Positions 32,392-43,200 of a stretch of DNA of 64,000 bases are shown in pieces. The DNA is from Setomelanomma holmii (taxonomy: Eukaryota > Ascomycota > Dothideomycetes > Pleosporales > Phaeosphaeriaceae): assembly GCA_010015745.1 (NCBI GenBank), contig ML978154.1:582668-646667 (forward strand), read 5' to 3'. The notes under the pieces are model-generated. The model was not told the origin of the DNA and did no database searches. It saw only the letters and a list, made by a program, of their open reading frames with translations. Position 1 is the first letter of the stretch. Every line of letters begins with the position of its first letter. Both the position numbers and the translations under genes were made by a program.

Positions 32392-34580
32392 ACACCGACA
32401 ACACGGAGGGCATCGACGATCCGGGCCGCTTGAGGTCCCCACTCCCACCAGCTCTTCTCATCGATGGATGTACCGAAAGAAAGGAATCGACACCGAAGGG
32501 AACGGAACCTGACTCGGTGCCTATGCCCGAGTCAGAGCCTGTGATGCATTCTAATATACCAGCCTCCACGTACTTGTTTCCCAGCACGTATTCATCCGTG
32601 AAGCAGACAGAAGAAGAAATGGCATCGTGCACTACGACACGTCTGTGAACAAGGAGCATGAGCTCGATCCAAGGAGAGGTAGTTTGACGCTGGCTAAGAA
32701 TGATTGAGGTGACACTCCGTACCTTGACTGGTACGCGAAGAAATGGGTGTTCGCGACCATGTAGACATATACCTGTCGGTGAAGTCACAGTCTCCAACCA
32801 TGTCGGTCACAACCGTCAAACCCCGTCACAATTCAGGCCTACTTTGTGCGACTGCTACGCTTCCTGAAAGCCGCCGATGACACATTCACGACAAGATCAT
32901 CTTCATACGCAGATACATGTTTGTGATGTTTTGACGGACATTTGTACTTCGAAGAATGCAGAATTGAAGGGGGTGATGGAAAGACTGCAAGGCGACACGA
33001 TGTGGTGCGCCCATGTCTCGCACATGTGATCCTTGCAGCCGCATGGCTTGGCGCACTGAGTGGACGAATTACCCTACAACCATCAGCATGAACTACGATG
33101 CACCAAATGCTAGAGACCCACAAGGTGCATGTCCGTCAGCGTTCCAGGCCATCATCACCAAGCAAAAAGCAGGTGGTGATCGTTCTCACCGGATGCGCAG
33201 ACGAGACGTGTCTTCTTTCCGGTCAGCGCAACCGTGAGTCATACGGCTGGCAACGGCCCCATCACATCCATGGGACAGCCTGCGATCGCGACGAGCCAGC
33301 CCGCTTGCACAGGCGCTGCTTTGTCGCCGCGACGCAGCCTCCTTGTCGACTTGTTCTTGCGCGAATGTCTTTGTCGTGCGCGATTGTCTGCTTATCTTTA
33401 TCTTCTACCTATGTGTTTTCGCGCCCGGGGTGCATGTCGGGACTCAGGCTGGACGCGCAGCCTGTCTCAGGTTTGCGAGCGCATTCCAGGGCGGCAACGC
33501 TGCTCAGCCTCTTGCCTGCACGCAGCGTCAAGCAACGATACTCTACCTGTCAAATTTTCATTGTCGCCGTTGTTGGCCTGGGGGCGGGGCTGAGGCGACT
33601 GGGGTGAGTGGTCGGCCATCATCGCGACTTCCGATGCCTGGCTGGTGCGGCATCATCGCTGTAATGAAGGGAAGCTAGCGCACATCGGGCTGGCAGCGGC
33701 GACGGCACTGCACAGGTCGACTGCGACCTCTGCAACACCGCTGCGGGCGCTGGCAGTCCCCTTGACCATGCTGGGCGTCGCAGCAGGCGAGGTGAAGCTG
33801 CGCAGTGAAGGAGAACGGCGCGCGCATGATGCTGGAGCCCCTTTTCACAAGAATCTTCAAAAGCAGCGCGTCACGCTAAGCCGCTTGCGGCCGCCCAATC
33901 TTGCCACAAGCTGCGCACAGGCCGCCGACTAGGCTGCAGCTTCTGGGTATAAATTCAGCGGCCCCCCCTTCGTTTCCAAAATCTTTTTGGTCGCCTTGTC
34001 CCGCTCGCCGCAACCTCAACCTCCCCGCATCACCCACGACGCCAGCACGATAGCACACGCTCTCACACTGCGCGCTCACTAATACTGCGATACGGGACAA
34101 CGCTGTGCAAATTTCGCACATTTACGCTCTCTCGGAGGTCCAGTGCAGCTTTTGCGATCGCGCTAGCCACATTCGCGTGCGACAGCCGAACGAGCAGCCT
34201 CCACATCGGTCGCGCATCCTCACCGCATCCCGCCAAAGGCTTGCTGGCATCGCTTTTGGTCTCTCTCCACACACTACACTAACTCACTGTCGTCCGCGAC
34301 AGCCACACGCACAACCCGCGACCTTCATTGTCAGCGTTTGCGAGGGACACATTCGCTTGTAGCTCTCCTGCGACCGGTACGGGCCTCACCTCCTCCAAGA
34401 CCCATTACCGCACTCCCACCGGCGTCGACCGACCTCGCGCTCCTCTCGCGATCTCGTAGTCCGCTGCCGTGAACGTCGCTGTCACTCAGACCGTATTCTG
34501 ACTTGCGCAGCCTGTCAAGACCTCACCGTCTCCACCTTTCGAGCTTACCACTCGGACTCATATCCTTCGTAGTATCAATC
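32392..34580. other. 2.2 kb intergenic region upstream of TBP
   Basis: Mostly GC-rich with no supported gene. A short stretch at about 32603-32706 reads VFIREADRRRNGIVHYDTSV and continues to a TGA, preceded by an intron-like acceptor (TTTCCCAG); it may be a coding fragment but I cannot tie it to a gene. The right part, from 33948 on, is the presumed TBP promoter and long pyrimidine-rich 5' UTR. Confidence 0.45.
33948..33953 (+). promoter_or_regulatory. Candidate TATA box of the TBP gene
   Basis: TATAAA within GGGTATAAATTCAGC, 633 bp before the TBP start codon and followed by C/T-rich DNA. If used, it gives a 5' UTR of roughly 590 bases. Placement is inference. Confidence 0.4.
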
Positions 34581-35429
34581 ATGGATCCCAACTCTCTCAA
34601 CTCTCTTCCGTCCACCGCCGCTCAGGCCAAGACGGTAAGCTATAGTGATGTAGATTCGCTTGCAGTCTGTTCTAACGTTCTCTCTTAGTTCGTGGCTCCG
34701 GGCTCCCTCTCGTTTCCCAACAGCGGGGACCTGACCCCACCGTCCTCTGAGAAGAACGCACAACAGGAGGCCAACAACGCGAACGGCGTTGCCACTCCTG
34801 CGGCTACCCCCGATACCCAGAATGGTCAAGTGCCGTCGGGCATCGTGCCAACTCTCCAGAACATCGTGGCTACCGTCAACCTCTCCGCTCGCCTTGACCT
34901 CAAGACTATTGCCTTGCACGCGCGCAACGCCGAGTACAACCCGAAGCGTTTCGCTGCCGTCATCATGCGTATTCGCGAGCCCAAGACAACGGCTCTGGTC
35001 TTCGCGAGCGGAAAGATGGTTGTTACTGGTGCCAAGTCTGAAGACGATAGCCGCCTTGCTTCCCGCAAATATGCGCGGATTATCCAGAAGCTGGGGTTCA
35101 ACGCAAAGTTCACCGTACGTTGCGCCGGACTAACCATCCTTGGCCATTGCTAACAGTGTCAATAGGACTTCAAGATTCAGAACATTGTTGGCTCCTGCGA
35201 CATCAAGTTCCCCATTCGCTTGGAGGGTCTTGCCTCGCGCCATCACACTTTCTCGTCTTATGAGCCTGAGCTGTTTCCCGGTCTTATCTACCGTATGATG
35301 AAGCCAAAGATCGTCTTGCTCATCTTCGTCAGTGGCAAGATTGTCCTCACTGGAGCCAAGGTCCGCGAGGAGATCTACCAGGCCTTTGAGCTCATCTACC
35401 CTGTCTTGTCGGACTTCCGCAAGTCGTAA
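34581..35429 (+). CDS. spt15: TATA-binding protein (TBP), 3 exons
   Basis: General transcription factor needed by all three nuclear RNA polymerases. Exons 34581-34634, 34689-35114 and 35166-35429 (introns 54 and 51 bp) give 247 residues. The N-terminal 70 residues are a variable Ser/Pro/Ala-rich tail. The C-terminal 180 residues form the saddle of two repeats: VPTLQNIVATVNLSARLDLK, then ALVFASGKMVVTGAKSEDDS; and second repeat IQNIVGSCDIKFPIRLEGL, then LIFVSGKIVLTGAKVREEIY. The DNA-contacting residues of both repeats look intact, and the protein ends at YPVLSDFRKS. The second intron falls exactly between the repeats (KFT-DFKIQN). Confidence 0.97.
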
Positions 35430-36298
35430 GCGCCTCTCAGCGCAGAGCCTTGACGAGCCATCAGTCGTACAAAACTTGGTGCGAACGGCGTTGATTCCAG
35501 CTCACCTTCATACCTCTCTCATTTTGCGGCATTGCATGGCGTTCCGGTCGGCGGTTTTCATTATGCTTTCAAAATTCCCCAGTCGTCTTTTACACAACTA
35601 GACATCTGCACGTGGGGAGCAACCACCTCCAGTAATCTCTTGTCTTGATGGAGGCTTTTCTTCTTTCATCGACGGGTACGATAAGTCAGGGCATGGTTAC
35701 GTGTGGGGATGACATCGAGATTGACCACAGCACGGGTTGAACGCGAAAGCGTCGTGGTTGTGCAAGCGTAAAAGTTTGCACCGAGAGCTCATATTGGCTG
35801 CCGCTACACTATGAAGCCAGAGCTTCTCAGGATTGTGCTTTTCAGCATTATCATGGATGCATTTACTCCCCTCTCCTCGAGCAGAATAGGTTAGGCAGTA
35901 ATGTCACCATGATACGATAACATCCTGTCCTCGCTTGAGCTTGCGTGATGTGCCTTCGTGATGATCTCACCCGTGGCTGCGACTTCCTGCAACCCCTTCT
36001 CTGCCATCCGCGCATCCTGCCACAGAGCTCATCTCGTGGGTATTTTCCTTAGTTCATGGTTGGGGAAAACTTATTGTCGTGGATGGATACTCGAACACCG
36101 TCTCATACTGCTCCTCTGGATTGTGGCTTTGCCTCGAGACGTTTGGTAGATGTGGTCGATGCCAGTCGTCTCGCTCCTGTCTCTGAACGATGCCGCGGTA
36201 GGGTCCGTGATGCGGTTGATTGTAGCGACACGCGTAGTGCATGACGCTCGCTATCACAGAAGTAAATGATTCTCCTCCAAGAGGTCCGCAATTCCTCC
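35430..36298. other. Intergenic between convergent TBP and DLT1 genes
   Basis: About 870 bp of 3' flanks. No coding frame, RNA gene or repeat supported. Confidence 0.5.
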
Positions 36299-37672
36299 TC
36301 ATCCTCCGTTGATCTGATACTGATACGGTAAGTTGCCCTCACTTGGATTCGGATGCAACCTAATCACACTCCTTGCGCTCCTCAACGACAACGTCTCAGA
36401 GCTCGGTAGTAGTGTCGACGGGCTGCGCCTACTCGCCTCATGTATCAGCACTGACCCTGTTTCCGACTGCGCGGAGCGTTGTGATGGTGTGCGCGGCATG
36501 TCGAAGCGTCCTGGACTGCGGTGTGAAGGCGCTGTTCGTGCTGTTCGTGGAGACGGTGTGCCTTCGTCGCTGGTACTGAGCAGACTTTCGCTGTATGATG
36601 ATGCGGAGCGTTGGTGCTCGAAAAGGGGTGTGCGGTACGGTGATCGGGAGTGTGAGGAACTGCTGCTTGACATGCCGGAGCTAGATTCTGTAGGTGCTAG
36701 ACTGCGTGTATCGGCCGTCATGCTTTTGGCGCGCGCTTCGTCGATGATCGCTTGATCGAGCTCCGTCATGCCGTTCAGGATATCTGCGAATATGGACATG
36801 ATGGCGCGGAACTCGGGCTCGGTGAGAGAGGCGGTGGAGAAGCGTGCGTGTTCGTATTGAGCGAGGAAGGCAGCGCCCAGAGTAGACGGGTTCAGTAGAC
36901 CGAATTCAGCGAGGCGGGAAAGATAGTCGCGCAGACCCATTGTACGTGGGCGCTGGAGTAAAGTGACGATTTGCGCGTCCGGTAAAGGAGGCGCATTGTC
37001 AGGGTATTGCAGGCCGATGTCTTCGATAGCGGAATCGAGCGGCGCGAGAGACACGGCTTTGGCTTCGATGAGATTAGGCAGCTCGCAGATGACACTCCAG
37101 TATTGTAGGCTTGGCAAATCCGCCGACGATGGCGAGGCCCAGCCTGGGTGCGAGACGTGGCCCCAGGGCGGGTTGTCTGCGGACACAGGGAGGATGATGG
37201 TCTCGGTGCCGTGATGCTCGCTCTTCTTCCTCTTCAGAGACTTCTCTCTATCCGTGTCCTTCTTGCTCTCCGCGGTGTTGGGTCTCGAGGTATCCACTCC
37301 ATCTCCGCCTTCTTCCCCCCTCGTCAGATCTCTTGGTCTGCTGTCCCATGCAACAATTGCGCTTCTCTTCAATTGCTTCGCCACCATACGCCTGACGCCC
37401 TTGCCAACCTCGCCTTCCTCAACGGGAATATATGGCTTCGGTATGGCTGCGAGCACCGTCCGGTTGGTGTAAATACGCGTCGAGTAGATGAGCAGTACGA
37501 TGAGGAACGTCAGGAAGTATACTCCGCCAATAACGAAGAGCTTCTGTAGTTCGTGCGACCTGATGGACTGGTAGATCGTGTCGGCCGGGGTTATGGCGAG
37601 AATAAGGAGCAGGAGGAGAAGAAGGGCCGTGTAAGTCGTAGAGTACCAGATGCGGAAAAGAGGGATGCGCAT
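36299..37672 (-). CDS. DLT1-like (defect at low temperature) membrane protein
   Basis: Single-exon, 457-residue protein. Two transmembrane helices lie at the N-terminus (YTALLLLLLLILAITP, about 14-29; LFVIGGVYFLTFLIVLLIY, about 45-63), followed by a conserved cytosolic region: RTVLAAIPKPYIPVEEGEVG, NPPWGHVSHPGWASPSSADL, LQYWSVICELPNLIEAKAVS and LRDYLSRLAEFGLL. This order matches fungal Dlt1 proteins, named from a yeast cold-sensitivity phenotype; the molecular role is unknown. The last 130 residues are Ser/Arg/Thr-rich with many SP/TP sites, probably disordered. Length is similar to other filamentous-fungal members. The ATG at 37672 opens directly onto the first hydrophobic helix. Confidence 0.8.
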   Translation of the reverse strand: MRIPLFRIWYSTTYTALLLLLLLILAITPADTIYQSIRSHELQKLFVIGGVYFLTFLIVLLIYSTRIYTNRTVLAAIPKPYIPVEEGEVGKGVRRMVAKQLKRSAIVAWDSRPRDLTRGEEGGDGVDTSRPNTAESKKDTDREKSLKRKKSEHHGTETIILPVSADNPPWGHVSHPGWASPSSADLPSLQYWSVICELPNLIEAKAVSLAPLDSAIEDIGLQYPDNAPPLPDAQIVTLLQRPRTMGLRDYLSRLAEFGLLNPSTLGAAFLAQYEHARFSTASLTEPEFRAIMSIFADILNGMTELDQAIIDEARAKSMTADTRSLAPTESSSGMSSSSSSHSRSPYRTPLFEHQRSASSYSESLLSTSDEGTPSPRTARTAPSHRSPGRFDMPRTPSQRSAQSETGSVLIHEASRRSPSTLLPSSETLSLRSARSVIRLHPNPSEGNLPYQYQINGG

Positions 37673-38184
37673 GGTTGCGATGGTGCAGTGATACGACTAC
37701 GAAGGCTAAGAGTATGCATCGGTGGGTGTTATTAGAAATTAGAGCTATGCGCGAGCTTTACATGATTGTGAGCGGTGGAAGAGAGGAGCTTCGAGACCGA
37801 GATTGGAACGAGGAACATTGGAAGGCGCGCCACGCCAAGGCACTGACGCATGCATGCGCGCACGCTCCACGAGTTCAATGTGACGACAGTTGCTGGCCAT
37901 CTGTAGCTGGTCTTCGTTCTCAGTGCACCTTGCTGATGATCCAGACTTCCCAAGTAGTTTGAATGACTACGAAAATTCATATGTTATCGAGAGATCCAAT
38001 ACCGACCACCCGGCATGTAATCTGAACAAGTAGGCGTAGTATCAGACTTCAATAGAACAACGGCATTACGTCGATGTCTCCAACAGCCCAAGCATTCTAC
38101 CCTTGATCCCTCGCGCGCCTTGCCAACTGTACCTGACGGCGGAAGTGTGCTCCTTCGTTCCTTCTCCTTCCACGCCTAGTGCGC
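37673..38184. other. Intergenic, about 510 bp
   Basis: Between two minus-strand genes; DLT1 promoter on the left. Nothing specific seen. Confidence 0.4.
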
Positions 38185-38787
38185 CTACTCCAAGGTATCG
38201 TTGCCCTTCTTAAGATCCTCCTCATCTCCTTGTCCATCATCTTCGCCCTCGTCGTCGTTGTCGTCGCCGAATTCCATCTCCTCATCGCTATCTAGCAGCT
38301 CCTCGACCGACAGTGCAAATTCGTCGTTCTGCTTCTTCGCATCGGTCATCTTCTGTTTGGCGAGTTCCTGCTCATGGTACCGACGGAGCGCGACATGGTC
38401 CTCGTCACTTTTCTTCAAGAGACGACCAATGGCGCTGTCGACGCGGTCTTCGCCATAATGTGGACTCAGCGTCTTGAGAAGGTAGTCGTAGTCTCCTTGA
38501 GTGACCGACTTGTGGATCGGCTCGAATAACATGCGATTGCAGATGGGGCATGAGTTGCCGACATCAAACCATTTGTCGAGACATTCCTGGCCGTGAATGT
38601 GGCCACATGCGAGAACGCGGACGGCGCTGTGGTAGCCGCGCTTGTTGGACGATTCTTTCGTGTGGTTCTCGTGGACAATCAGAGGCTCTGTGCAGATGGA
38701 GCAGTCTTGGGAGACCAGGGTGGCGGACGGCTTGACGACTTCGAGGCCTAAGGCAACGAAGGCCTCTTTGCCGGCGAAGACGGTCAT
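38185..38787 (-). CDS. RING-finger protein, probable E3 ubiquitin ligase
   Basis: About 200 residues from the chosen ATG at 38787 (MTVFAGKEAFVALGLEV). A RING-type finger runs from CSICTEPL through LACGHIHGQECLDKWFDVGNSCPIC, with Cys at about 29, 32, 61, 69, 80 and 83 and His at 63. The fifth metal position is Gly, as in CGHxxGxxCLxxW fungal RINGs; a nearby His at 65 could substitute. The C-terminal third is a coiled, Lys/Glu-rich helix ending in a long acidic tail (about residue 170 onward). The frame stays open upstream to an ATG at 38973, which would add 62 residues without recognisable character, so the longer form remains possible. No transmembrane or substrate-binding domain is seen. Confidence 0.78.
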   Translation of the reverse strand: MTVFAGKEAFVALGLEVVKPSATLVSQDCSICTEPLIVHENHTKESSNKRGYHSAVRVLACGHIHGQECLDKWFDVGNSCPICNRMLFEPIHKSVTQGDYDYLLKTLSPHYGEDRVDSAIGRLLKKSDEDHVALRRYHEQELAKQKMTDAKKQNDEFALSVEELLDSDEEMEFGDDNDDEGEDDGQGDEEDLKKGNDTLE

Positions 38788-40280
38788 GGATGCGTGTGGT
38801 AGGGCGGTGCTCCGTTTGAATATGATATCAGACCTGCGGAAATAGTTGAACGCTTCTGAATGGTGAAGGGCGCTTCTGTTGCGGGTGAGGGCACGTGGGT
38901 GCAGCACTTTATGCACTGATGGCGGAGACTGCGAAAGCGAAGGTGAAGCTGCGCACGGTCGCGCCAGAAACAAGTGAGCGCAACTGAGAAATAAAAGTCC
39001 CCTAAAGGGCGGCTGACTGGTACCTAGATACTCGTTTAGTATTTGCGGGTGGACTTGTTACCACGATACGAGGTCTCAACCAATTTAGGGCTATCAGAAC
39101 TCTGCAGGCTTGCGTGCTTGGCGCCTTTATTTATCATCGCGGGGGAAGCAGCATAGATGGCGCTCAAGATGGCGCTGGCGATGTTGCCTATGCGCCTGGG
39201 ACGCCCGTCGACTGCATATCGTGATTGTTCTAAGCTTCCGACAGGGTTCATTGGGACTGAGAACTCTTCAGCAGCGCACTGTAGATATCCAAAAAGCCTC
39301 ATCATTAGAATCCGTACTTCGTTGAGAAGTTATCTCTTAGCCCGTAGTAGATATGGAGTTGTTCATTGCAGGCTGCAAAGTGTTCCTGAATGGTTGTTGG
39401 GCGAGATCGCAGTGCTTCAAGCCTGTCATGCCTTCGAACCCAACTGTGATCCTGGCAATGGTAGTCAGGAGAGGATCTCAGGTGCAGACTAGGAGACGCG
39501 TTGCCCAGTGTGACATCTCATCGTACCCGGCCTTGACAAGGAATGTAGGTGAAGGAAACGAGGAGGGCGTAGTGATTGAGATGGGAGACGTATCAAGAAG
39601 CGCAAAAATAAGTCATGTTTGACAGTAGCCCTGCTCTTTACTTCGGCCTCATCGGAGAATTGGGCGGTGATAAGCGTGCTAGCTATCCAAATTTCGTCAA
39701 GACATCTGTTTTCTTCTCGTCTCAAGATTCGAAGCTCTTCATGGGCGCTTTCCAGAGCTCCATACGCGGTTTGACATCACAGATCCAGCTCTTTTGGCTT
39801 TACTTTACCTGACAGACATAGGAAACGCGTGACTTTTGACGAAAGGCGTCACCCACGGACGCGCTTGTTGTTAATGCTCCCCATGCCAATCAATATCGTC
39901 AGTGAGAGCGCCGCATAACCCGGCGCACGCGCTGCGCTTGCAAATACCTATCGTCTGGTGCTACAACGTCAGCAAGTATAGCAATCGTCATCATCATGCG
40001 ACCAAGTGAGGATGAGTGAGAATATTCATCGTTCAGCCATTACGTTCATGCAGGGATCATAGCGCTAACGGTTGTTAGCGCGGCGACCCTGACAACAACG
40101 CGCCCTAAACAAAAGCAGTCGCTTCTCCAAACACGACGCCCCTCAGCGTCTTTAACAACAACACCTTCTTTTCGCCTGCGCTCCTCATGATACCCGCTCA
40201 AACCACGCACTCTTGAGCCTTTCTTTTCTCTTACCTCTCTTCTCTGGCTTGCAGGCGACTGCAATAGCCCATTGTTCACC
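38788..40280. other. 1.5 kb divergent intergenic region (RING gene / TOP2)
   Basis: Promoter region for the minus-strand RING gene and the plus-strand topoisomerase II gene. Several short open frames exist but none is recognisable. The 200 bases before 40281 are pyrimidine-rich and likely TOP2 5' UTR. Confidence 0.45.
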
Positions 40281-43200
40281 ATGGACGACTCTCTCATGGA
40301 GGACTTGGTCTTTGATGACGGCGCGAGCTCCGACTTTGCGCCACCATCAAAGCCTGCGAAAGTCACGAAGGCGAAGGCAGCACCGAAGAAAGCAGCGGGA
40401 CCACCGAAACCACGAGGACGACCAGCCGGTGCGACAGCCAAACCAAAAGCTGCGAAGCCTGCCAAGGCAGCACCCAAGAAGAAGCGCAAGGACGACTTCA
40501 ACGAGGAGAATTCGGACGTCGACATGGACGAGGACCCACTAGACGACGATGAGTCCCTGCTCGCAGATACCCCACCGAAAGCGAAGAAGGCGCCCGCACC
40601 AAAGAAGAGCAGCGGGAAGCCTTTGGCTGACATTGCGAATGAGAGCTTTGGCCTCGATGGCGTGGATGAAATGCCGGCTGCGAAACCCGGCAAGGCAGGC
40701 GGTGCGAGCAGCAAGTACCAGATGGTGAGACTGGACATGAATTGCACGAGAACAAAGACTGACCTGCTCCCAGTTGACGCATTTGGAGCACATCATGAAG
40801 CGACCGGACACATACATTGGCTCAGTGGAGCGACAGACCGACAAGATGTGGGTTTACAATACAACGACCGAGAGCATGGAGTTCCGTGATGTCTCCTACG
40901 TGCCTGGCCTGTACAAGATCTTCGATGAAATTCTCGTGAACGCGGCCGACAACAAGCAAAACGACAAGAACATGAGTGAGATCCGAGTGATGGTCGACCG
41001 AGAGACCGGTGAGGTGTCTATCAAGAACGACGGCAAGGGTATCCCAATCGAAATTCACAAAGAACACGGTATTTACGTTCCAGAGATGATCTTTGGGCAT
41101 CTCCTCACATCCTCTAACTACGACGACAATCAGCAAAAGGTCACTGGTGGTCGCAACGGGTACGGTGCGAAGCTTTGCAATGTCTTCAGTACCGAATTCA
41201 CGGTCGAGACTGTAGACTCGAAACAGAAGAAGAAGTACAAGCAGACCTGGACGGACAATATGGGCAAGATGGGCAAGGCCAAGATCACAGACCAGAAGTC
41301 GTCGGACGATTACACCAAAATTACATGGAAGGCCGACTATCGCAGGTTCGGCATGGATGGCATTGACGACGATTTCGAGGCGATGATCAAGCGTCGAACA
41401 TACGATATGGCTGGAACGCTCCGTGGCATCAAGGTCTACCTGAATGGCGACCGCGTCAAGGTGACCTCGTTCGCGAAGTACATGGAAATGTACACCAAGG
41501 CCATTTCGAGGGAGCAGGGGAAGACCGAGGATGACAAAGAGAAGGATGTCATCATCACAGACAAGCATGACCGCTGGGACATTGGTTTCGCCGTATCAGA
41601 CGGGTCGTTTAACCAGGTGTCATTTGTTAATTCGATCGCTACGACTTCCGGAGGCACGCACGTCAACTATATCGCTGATCAGATTGTTGAAAAGCTCATG
41701 GCTGTTGTCAACAAGAAGAATAAAGCCGCGGTCAAGCTCAAGCCTGCTCAGATCAAGAACCACATCTTCCTGTTCGTCAATTGTTCAATCGTCAACCCTG
41801 CTTTCACTTCTCAGACGAAGGAGCAGTTGACAACCAAGGCGAGCCAGTTTGGCAGCAAGCCTGTTCTCAGCGACAAGTTCCTCAAGGCCATCGAGAAGAC
41901 CGAGGTCATCCAGAACATCATGCACTTCGCCCAACAAAAGGCTGATCAAATGATGAAGAAGACTGATGGCAATAAGCGTAACCGCATCAATAATGCCAAG
42001 CTTACCGACGCCAATAAAGCTGGAACCAAGGACGGTCATCTCTGCACACTCATCCTCACGGAAGGTGAGTCAGCCAGCGTTCTTGCTTTGGCGGGTCGTG
42101 CCGTTGTCAATCAAGATCTCTTCGGTGTCTTCCCGCTTCGTGGTAAGCTTCTCAATGTACGAGACGCGACTGTCGATCAGATTATGAAGAACCAGGAAAT
42201 CCAGAACATCAAGAAGTTCATGGGTCTTCAACACAAGAAAGAGTACACCGTCGCGGATATGAAGGGCCTTCGGTACGGTCATCTCATGATCATGACGGAT
42301 CAGGATCATGATGGTAGCCATATCAAGGGACTGCTCATCAACTTTCTCCAATGTCAGTTCCCGAGCTTGCTCAAGATCCCCGGTTTCCTCTTGGAGTTCA
42401 TCACGCCCATCGTCAAGGTGTGGAAGGGTGACCCGAAACATCCTCGCCTGCTGAAGAGCTTCTTCTCTATGCCTGAATATGAAGAGTGGAAAGAGCAGCA
42501 CCACAACGAGAAGGGCTGGGTTCATAAGTACTTCAAGGGATTGGGTACTAGCGACATTTCAGACGCCCAGGTGTACTTCAAGGATCTCGACACCCACATG
42601 AAACGCTTTCAAGTCATGCGTGAAGAGGAAGAGAAGCTGATCGAGCTAGCTTTCTCCAAGAAGAAGGCTGATGCTCGTAAAGAGTGGCTGGGCAATTTCG
42701 TACCTGGCAACCATCTGGATCTCACCACCCAGGAGATTTCGTACAATGACTTCGTGAACAAGGAGTTCATCTTGTTCTCCATTGCCGACAATCTACGATC
42801 TATCCCGTCAGTCATGGACGGCCTCAAACCCGGTCAACGCAAGGTTCTCTACACCTGCTTCCGGCACAACATCAAGAAAGACGTCAAAGTCGTTGAGTTG
42901 GCTGGTTCCGTATCCAGTTCCACGGATTACGCCCACGGTGAAGCTTCTATGCAAGGGACTATTGTCGGTCTTGCACAGAACTTCGTAGGCTCCAACAACA
43001 TCAACTACCTCGAGCCTAGTGGCAATTTCGGTTCTCGCCTAAGGGGTGGCGCCGATGCTGCCAGCGCCAGGTACATCTACACGCGCCTAACGCCTTTCGC
43101 ACGTAGGCTGTTCCATGCTCATGACGATGCGCTCCTAAAGTATGGAGAATCTGATGGCAACAAGATCGAGCCTGAGATGTTCGTCCCCGTCCTTCCCACG

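Noticed and set aside
39420..39460. Possible T-arm-like sequence (GGTTCGAAGG on the minus strand)
   Set aside because: No acceptor or anticodon arm can be built around it, so it is not a tRNA.
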